A stretch of 36,786 nucleotides of DNA from Nitrospirota bacterium (GTDB taxonomy: Bacteria > Nitrospirota > Thermodesulfovibrionia > UBA6902). A model generated the notes under the pieces. That model was given only the letters and a program-made list of their open reading frames with translations, was not told the DNA's origin and did not search any database. Shown piece by piece: positions 32,076 to 36,786 of the stretch. Made by a program: the position numbers and the translations under genes. The stretch is taken from positions 1 through 36,786 of the forward strand of contig JACRHB010000170.1 of assembly GCA_016217725.1 (NCBI GenBank), read 5' to 3'. Position 1 is the stretch's first letter, and the number at the start of each line of letters is the position of its first letter.

Positions 32076-32665
32076 AAACTGACAGGATGAAGAAAATAGA
32101 CCGGCAATTAAATACTATAAGACGTCATTCCCGCTTGTCGGGAATCGGACGGCTTAATATGCTGAATACAAAGAAAGATTCCGGACAAGCCGGAATGACG
32201 GAATTCAAGATATTACATGCCGGGTTAATATTTTATATTTTTTTGCTGCTGCTGTTTTTTACTTTCACCGCATACGCGCAGGAAGACGCGGCGGGCTCCG
32301 TCGAAAAGCAGAAGCTGGAGCTTGCAAAAAAGGAAGAGCTTATAAAACAGGAGACGGAGCGGCTTAAGGCGTTGAAGAAAGAGGTTGAAGACGAGATCGC
32401 AAGATACTCGAACCTACTTCAGCAGATTGAGAAATCCCTTCAGCTCGCGGATGAAGCGGGCGCCAAACGACTGAGACACGTGGCAAAGGCATATGAGGCG
32501 ATGGCCCCTGAAGACGCCGCGCAGAGACTCGCCGGTCTCGATAATGAAACGGCGGTTCAGATACTGCTGAGAATGGAAAGCAAGAAGGCGGGACTCGTAA
32601 TAGGCATGATGGAATCCAGGAAGGCGACCCTCCTGACGAAAGAGATAACGAAGATGAAGCTGTAA
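32072..32665 (+). CDS. MotE-like flagellar protein (MgtE N-terminal-type domain), with repeat-altered N-terminus
   Basis: Up to 197 residues. A signal-anchor helix (KILHAGLIFYIFLLLLFFTF, near 45-65) is followed by a coiled coil (KQKLELAKKEELIKQETERLKALKKEVEDEIARY) and a compact MgtE_N-like domain (AKAYEAMAPEDAAQRLAGLDNETAVQILLRMESKKAGLVIGMM). MotE-type proteins assist flagellar motor assembly and usually follow fliJ. The first ATG (32072) overlaps the fliJ stop, but codons about 18-42 are a translated TCATTCC-type repeat. An ATG at 32195, at the very end of that repeat, begins directly with the hydrophobic segment and may be the true start. Last gene of the operon before the transposase unit. 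Confidence 0.8.
   Translation: MKTDRMKKIDRQLNTIRRHSRLSGIGRLNMLNTKKDSGQAGMTEFKILHAGLIFYIFLLLLFFTFTAYAQEDAAGSVEKQKLELAKKEELIKQETERLKALKKEVEDEIARYSNLLQQIEKSLQLADEAGAKRLRHVAKAYEAMAPEDAAQRLAGLDNETAVQILLRMESKKAGLVIGMMESRKATLLTKEITKMKL
32123..32200. repeat. CGTCATTCC-type palindromic repeat, copy 4, inside the motE-like frame
   Basis: CGTCATTCC (32123-32131) and GGAATGACG (32192-32200) pair. The interior keeps GATTCCGGACAAGCCGGAAT as in copies 1 and 2. It is read in frame between the first ATG and the membrane segment. Confidence 0.85.
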
Positions 32666-32676
32666 CGTGGTCGCAT

Positions 32677-33727
32677 GGGGTCGCGTCTACACATTTCACA
32701 AATCCAGTTTTTTTAAAATATAATCAACTCGTTTCTTCAGCTTTTTGTCTTTGTCTAATTTATGTGAAAAACGTATGCTCGACTGCGACACGGCAGATTC
32801 TTTTATCCCGAAGTAATTCCCGATTTCCTTTAATGCCCTCCCACTATATTTGTGGCATAAATATAATGATACATTTCTTGAAAGTGCAGGGTCAGCGTCA
32901 ATTAATGAATCAATTGCCTCGCACAATTCATTAATATCCGAGGTTGTTTTTAACTCTCTTATAGCCGGCAGATTCCGGTCAATGTTATTGTCATTTATTC
33001 CTTTTATATATTTCTCGCGAACTGTGTTAATAAAATTATCACTCCCCAAAATTGTTGAAGCTGTCGTTTTTTGCAGAGGGGATTCGTAATTGCAGTTAAT
33101 CTTTTCACTTACAAATACTTTATACCTTTTCTGCGGTGACTTGCCCTTTCCGTCGAAATACCTAAGAATAAAATCAAGCGTAAGCCAGTCCGGCTTCTTT
33201 TTCTTGTCGATATAATACGCATAACTTGACCAGCCGTATTTTTCCGGTATATCGACCATGCCTGCCCGAACCGGATTGAGATGAATATAGCGCGAGAGTT
33301 CTCCGGCATAAGCATCAGCATCTACGAGAATTGCTTTATATCTCCCCTGAAATAAATGCCCCGCACGTCGATGCCTGATATTAAAATAGGTGGTATATGC
33401 GCCATTTATATGACGCATGATTTGTGAAAGATTGCCCTTTGGTGTTTCCATAAGGAAATGATAATGATTGCTCATGAGACAATATATATGTATCACTGCC
33501 TTATACCGAAGGTTCGCTGATTTCAGATAGAAAATGAATTGTTTCCTATCGTGATCATCATGAAAAATGTCTTTACGCTCATTACCTCTTGACGTTACAT
33601 GGTAATAAGCTCCTGGAAACTCTATGCGTAACGGTCTCGCCATATCCCATGTCCCCGAAAAATAGACTCTTTTATAAGAAACTTTCACAGGATATCGGTA
33701 GCCTGTGAAATGTGTAGACGCGACCCC
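32677..33727. mobile_element. REP-associated Y1-transposase unit with perfect 24-base inverted ends
   Basis: The 24 bases at 32677-32700 (GGGGTCGCGTCTACACATTT + CACA) are the exact reverse complement of 33704-33727. The single gene between them is a HUH/Y1 transposase whose TGA stop lies inside the left repeat. The unit sits 12 bases after the motE-like gene, at the end of the flagellar operon. The arrangement matches REP/RAYT pairs in which the repeat flanks its transposase. Confidence 0.85.
32696..33643 (-). CDS. REP-associated tyrosine (Y1/HUH) transposase with C-terminal helix-turn-helix
   Basis: About 315 residues from MARPLRIEFPGAYYHVTSRGNERKDIF, the standard family start; an in-frame ATG 15 codons upstream is disfavoured. 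The HUH motif is H60-Y61-H62 (CLMSNHYHFLME). The likely nucleophile is Y119 (ELSRYIHLNPVRAG), after HLFQGRYKAILV. The C-terminal part (KYSGRALKEIGNYFGIKESAVSQSSIRF) resembles the DnaA-like DNA-binding helix-turn-helix carried by long members of this group. Single-strand DNA nicking and joining at repeat hairpins is the family activity. All key residues are intact, so it may be active. Confidence 0.93.
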   Translation of the reverse strand: MARPLRIEFPGAYYHVTSRGNERKDIFHDDHDRKQFIFYLKSANLRYKAVIHIYCLMSNHYHFLMETPKGNLSQIMRHINGAYTTYFNIRHRRAGHLFQGRYKAILVDADAYAGELSRYIHLNPVRAGMVDIPEKYGWSSYAYYIDKKKKPDWLTLDFILRYFDGKGKSPQKRYKVFVSEKINCNYESPLQKTTASTILGSDNFINTVREKYIKGINDNNIDRNLPAIRELKTTSDINELCEAIDSLIDADPALSRNVSLYLCHKYSGRALKEIGNYFGIKESAVSQSSIRFSHKLDKDKKLKKRVDYILKKLDL

Positions 33728-33797
33728 ACCTCCCCGCCTGTCACGCCTCCCCTAAATCGGCATGAAAGGGCAAGGGAGGAAGGTCTTTTCCGCTAAA

Positions 33798-34355
33798 TTA
33801 TTCTTTCAAGGGCTGCCCCCTTGCTTTTGTTGAGAAGTGAGAAGCGGCAAATCTTCTCCACGCTCCGAGTGTTACGACGCCGATTATGAAAAGTATCGAG
33901 CTTACAGGCTCGGGCGCTCCAGCGGTAGCGCCTGCTATCGAATGGAATCTTCCCTCATCGTCCTCAAACTCGGCATTAAAAGGAAGACTGCCTGCACGGT
34001 GGTCTACTTTAAAACTGAACCCGCCGAGGGAAGCTGCGGGAGCTATGTCATAATCAGGGGTAGCGCTGTTTGCCGTAACAAATGAGGTCGAGGGCGTGTC
34101 CGTAAAATTTTCCCATCCCTCAGGCATTGCCAGACCTGCAAACGCTGTTTCCTGCACAAAATCGAGTGTGACGAGGTAAAGGTACTCACCTGCAGTGGAT
34201 GTGTTTGAGAAAGTAAAATCATACCGCCACCACCCGTCTTTCAAATCCGTCTCATAATACCATATGCTCGCGCCCGCATCCGCAAACGCGGCCGATGAGA
34301 GCATTAATATGCTCACCACAAAGAATAACGCCGTCAAAACTCTGATTGTCTTCAT
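33798..34355 (-). CDS. PEP-CTERM sorted exported protein
   Basis: 185 residues. Signal peptide MKTIRVLTALFFVVSILMLSSAAFA-DAG, an aromatic/threonine-rich beta domain (WYYETDLKDGWWRYDFTFSN, YLYLVTLDF), then a C-terminal sorting signal: PEPVSSILFIIGVVTLGAWR followed by RF. This is the motif, helix and basic cluster recognised by exosortase in exopolysaccharide-producing Gram-negatives. Seventeen residues follow the arginines, more than usual. AAGGAGGATT precedes the ATG. No exosortase is in the window. The function of the beta domain is unknown. Confidence 0.82.
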   Translation of the reverse strand: MKTIRVLTALFFVVSILMLSSAAFADAGASIWYYETDLKDGWWRYDFTFSNTSTAGEYLYLVTLDFVQETAFAGLAMPEGWENFTDTPSTSFVTANSATPDYDIAPAASLGGFSFKVDHRAGSLPFNAEFEDDEGRFHSIAGATAGAPEPVSSILFIIGVVTLGAWRRFAASHFSTKARGQPLKE

Positions 34356-34375
34356 CGCCCAATCCTCCTTCTTTC

Positions 34376-34407
34376 CCCTCTATCAAGAGGGGATTAAGGG
34401 GTGTGTC
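34376..34407. repeat. C-rich palindrome with GGGGTGTGT arm upstream of the PEP-CTERM gene
   Basis: CCCCTCTATCAAGAGGGG followed by ATTAAGGGGTGTGT: the same architecture as the left end of the units at 11539 and 14796, here as a single half without its partner. Confidence 0.75.
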
Positions 34408-34436
34408 CCCTATTCTTTATTTACAGACGTCAGAAA

Positions 34437-34808
34437 TCAGTCTTCTAATTGAGGATTAATTATCCTGAGTATCATAATTATAAGCACAAATAAGATGACA
34501 ATCCGTATTACGAAAGCTGGAATATCAGGGGAATTTGGTATTGTTAAATCTACAACCATAGTATATACATTATTCACAATACCTATAATTCCAAGCAATG
34601 TTCCCAACATACGAATAACAATCGATTTCAACAATGCATCTGAGAGCAAAGGAGTTATAAGTAGTGCAAGAACAGTGGATATAGAAAAAACTATAAAGTG
34701 GAATGGCTGTGATAAATAATACTCACCAAACCAAATTAATCCTCCTATATAAATAAAACCCATGAGAAGTGATATAGCTTTTGCTTTTCTAAATGTTTTT
34801 TTCTTCAT
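34437..34808 (-). CDS. Small four-helix membrane protein, candidate immunity protein for the RHS-PLA2 toxin
   Basis: About 123 residues from ATG at 34808 (the longer frame uses TTG at 34826; GAGG lies upstream). Four hydrophobic segments: AISLLMGFIYIGGLIWFG, FHFIVFSISTVLALLITPLL, VIRMLGTLLGIIGIVNNVY, and PAFVIRIVILFVLIIMIL. No family recognised. It begins 37 bases after the RHS gene on the same strand, the usual place of an immunity gene, and it is markedly more AT-rich than the flanking genes, as toxin/immunity tips often are. A membrane location would suit protection against a membrane-attacking phospholipase. The immunity role is inference from position. Confidence 0.65.
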   Translation of the reverse strand: MKKKTFRKAKAISLLMGFIYIGGLIWFGEYYLSQPFHFIVFSISTVLALLITPLLSDALLKSIVIRMLGTLLGIIGIVNNVYTMVVDLTIPNSPDIPAFVIRIVILFVLIIMILRIINPQLED

Positions 34809-34845
34809 ATATCTTATTTGCCTCAATCAATAATTTCGCTAATAT

Positions 34846-36786
34846 CTATTTTTTGCAACAAGCTCCTTTTTGTGCATTATTGTATGCAGGATAGCCAAAT
34901 GTAACAACAGCAGTATAGTAGATTGTTGCAGTTTCAATACAACCGAGTTGACTTATAGGATTCCACGTAAGTTTGCTGCACTCTTGCATCATATTATTAA
35001 AAAATAGGACATCACAGATAGGTTTTGACTTTCCACAACTATCATAACACTTATCATGATTTTCACATGGCCTCGTGAAGTCAAAATTCCCATAAGAATC
35101 TGGAACAATCTTGTCCGTCCAGCCTGAACCACAAACAAGTCCCGATGGATCCATCAAGTTGATTGGATTTGCTTTCGTATAAACATACGAGTACAAATCC
35201 TGAGGATTAGATATAAGCAAAGGCACACGCCATGTAACAGTCGATTTAACACAACTTGTCTTTGTTGTTTTTGAAACCATCGGCTGCAGAATCGGATCAC
35301 TTTCCACATACCTCCCAATTTCCGCCTTATAATCCCTATGCCAATTCTGATGCAATCCCGTCTCAGCATCATAATACTGCCCAGGGAATCTGAGGTTGTT
35401 TGTTATTGAACCGCTAACCGATAACGGCTCCCCGAAGGGTTTGAACTCTCCCTGCCAGACAGTTTTTCCTGAACTGTCCGTCATCAACATCGGCGTGCCG
35501 AGGTGGTCGTTGTGGTAGTAGTAGACGTTGTCTTTTATGGTGAAATTCCCTTTAACCACAGCTTTCAACCCTGCGCTGTAGTAAAGCGTCCCGTCCGGTC
35601 TGCGGATCTCTATGCCCATTGCATCCGGTAATGAGCTTGCCGGATCGCCGTCCGTTATTGTCACTGTGATCGTGCATCCCGGAATTGTTTCTTTCAGTAC
35701 ACGGCCTATGTTGTTCACTGTCCCAAGGGCTGTAACTGTTGCGGTTTTCCCGGTTATGGACAAGCCGGTGACGGTTGTGTTTGTCAGGGACATCCTCTTG
35801 AACAGGTATTTAATATGTCCCGCTGCGAGTGATGACGTATTGACATTCAGTGATAAGTTTGCCGTAAAACCGGGGGCTTCAGGGTAGTTGTAGGCAGCCC
35901 CTGAAATCGTGGTGTCCATCTTTGCCAGCGGCTGTCCGTTGAGATATGCGTATTCTGCCGTGATGGTCCCGGTATCTGTTGATTCGGCGATAAGCAAGCC
36001 GTTCTGGTCATAATGATAAACCGCGCATCGCGTTCCGTTTTCCGTGCATTTCTTTATCCTCTGCCCTTTGCCGTTGTAAACGTACTCTCCCGATACAGTG
36101 TTACTGTCGGTGACTTGTGTCAGTCTTTGATCCTGGTTGTAGATGTACTGCTTGTTATTCTCTGCCGTTGTATTACCGTTATTGTCATAGCTGAAATTTA
36201 AAACCTTTTCTCCGGAGGAGGAGGTCAGTTTATTTGCGCTGTAATTGTAAGTCGTATTCCCCGTGTCTGTCGTCTCGTATGTTCTGTTTCCGGCCGGATC
36301 ATAGGAGTACGTGAGCGCTCCCCATGGACCTGCTGCAATTGTCAATCCGTTGAGGGGATCATAGGTGTAGGATTTATTTTTCGCATGATTGAGGTCATCG
36401 GTTATTGCCGTGATATTGCCGGTATTGTCTCTTGTGTACGAATACGAGTTAAGAGTTTGGAGCCGTGAGTTTTGAGTTGAAAGATTCGCAAGACGATTTC
36501 TGTTGTCGTAGGCTTTGACAGTAGTTATTCCATTGCCGTATGTCATAGAGGCAATATCCCCGAACGGCTGATACGTGATGTTGTTTGCCAAGGTACTTGT
36601 CGCTCCTATATATTCTTCGGCAGATGAAACAGCTTTATTTAGTTGATTGTAGCCGTAGGCAATAACCCTTCCGCCTGGATATGTAATTGTTAGAACGTTC
36701 CCGTTTAGATCATACGTGTATTCCGTCCGGTAATTTAGATCGCCTATCTGCTTCGTCTCCATTGTCACCCGACCCATTTTATCATA
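34846..36786 (-). CDS. RHS-repeat protein, C-terminal part, with phospholipase A2-like toxin domain (5' end outside window)
   Basis: The frame runs open through the window edge (YDK before the first ATG at 36777), so this is the 3' part of a longer gene. Many YD repeats (YTYDLNGNVLTITYPGG, YSYDPAGNRTY, FSYDNNGNTTAENNKQYIYNQDQRL) form the RHS shell. An inserted beta-rich stretch (about 295-420) precedes the RHS core: YYHNDHLGTPMLMTD...YDAETGLH...GRYVESDPI...LYSYVYTKANPINLMDPSGL. After DPSGL comes a unique tail with CGSGWTDKIVPDSY, FTRPCENHDKCYDSCG, and CDVLFFNNMMQEC. The H574-D575 pair flanked by cysteines is the phospholipase A2 catalytic motif. Numbering is from 36777. About 12 residues near 36440-36480 derive from a heptamer repeat. 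Probably a contact-dependent or secreted toxin. Confidence 0.85.
   Translation of the reverse strand, partial: YDKMGRVTMETKQIGDLNYRTEYTYDLNGNVLTITYPGGRVIAYGYNQLNKAVSSAEEYIGATSTLANNITYQPFGDIASMTYGNGITTVKAYDNRNRLANLSTQNSRLQTLNSYSYTRDNTGNITAITDDLNHAKNKSYTYDPLNGLTIAAGPWGALTYSYDPAGNRTYETTDTGNTTYNYSANKLTSSSGEKVLNFSYDNNGNTTAENNKQYIYNQDQRLTQVTDSNTVSGEYVYNGKGQRIKKCTENGTRCAVYHYDQNGLLIAESTDTGTITAEYAYLNGQPLAKMDTTISGAAYNYPEAPGFTANLSLNVNTSSLAAGHIKYLFKRMSLTNTTVTGLSITGKTATVTALGTVNNIGRVLKETIPGCTITVTITDGDPASSLPDAMGIEIRRPDGTLYYSAGLKAVVKGNFTIKDNVYYYHNDHLGTPMLMTDSSGKTVWQGEFKPFGEPLSVSGSITNNLRFPGQYYDAETGLHQNWHRDYKAEIGRYVESDPILQPMVSKTTKTSCVKSTVTWRVPLLISNPQDLYSYVYTKANPINLMDPSGLVCGSGWTDKIVPDSYGNFDFTRPCENHDKCYDSCGKSKPICDVLFFNNMMQECSKLTWNPISQLGCIETATIYYTAVVTFGYPAYNNAQKGACCKK

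Overview
The window reads as a chromosomal segment of a Gram-negative, motile bacterium. It has LpxC, outer-membrane and periplasmic proteins, a PEP-CTERM protein, a flagellar basal-body operon and much c-di-GMP/chemotaxis signalling. The two-module CheA, the TPR/kinase/NtrC-type block ahead of flgB, the MotE-like gene and the heavy load of palindromic and heptamer repeats fit Nitrospirota or a former deltaproteobacterial lineage. That placement is inference; no rRNA or other phylogenetic marker was used.

Layout. (1) 1-1260: an MCP gene cut off in its signalling hairpin by what looks like the end of an IS21-type element that continues outside the window. (2) 1275-6740, minus strand: an outer-membrane beta-barrel, then a chemotaxis block of CheA, STAS protein, CheY and a second MCP. 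cheY sits between two copies of one palindromic repeat cluster. (3) 7043-12595: two NarL-type response regulators, a two-CW/GGDEF/PilZ diguanylate cyclase and a PAS-GAF-PAS histidine kinase. A 50-base motif is repeated upstream of three signalling genes. A small DUF559 endonuclease-like gene bounded by perfect nested inverted repeats lies between the kinase and its regulator. (4) 12689-18101, minus strand: retropepsin-like protease, adenine deaminase, a truncated LdtD-like remnant, a host-attachment-like protein, a coiled-coil protein, PurN and a 6-oxopurine-type member of the MTA phosphorylase family. (5) 18230-20765: tldD and lpxC. (6) 20930-32665, plus strand: a sigma-54 promoter, a secreted TPR protein, a FleS-like kinase, a FleR/FlrC-like activator, then flgB, flgC, fliE, fliF, fliG, fliH, fliI, fliJ and a motE-like gene. 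(7) 32677-33727: a REP-associated tyrosine transposase between perfect 24-base inverted repeats. (8) 33798-36786, minus strand: a PEP-CTERM protein and an RHS protein with a C-terminal phospholipase A2-like domain, followed by a small membrane protein that is a candidate immunity gene.

How it works together: the CheA/STAS/CheY/MCP block and the flagellar operon serve motility. The FleS/FleR-like pair with sigma-54 promoters probably times flagellar expression, and the GGDEF/PilZ and NarL-type proteins probably link motility to other signals. The most distinctive layer is repeats. At least three families (C-rich palindromes, TCATTCC-type palindromes, heptamer tracts) occupy gene junctions and have entered several reading frames in frame (cheA, the TPR gene, the motE-like gene, the RHS gene, DUF559). 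The best candidates for something undescribed are the DUF559 inverted-repeat unit, the shared 50-base upstream motif and the RHS-PLA2/immunity pair.
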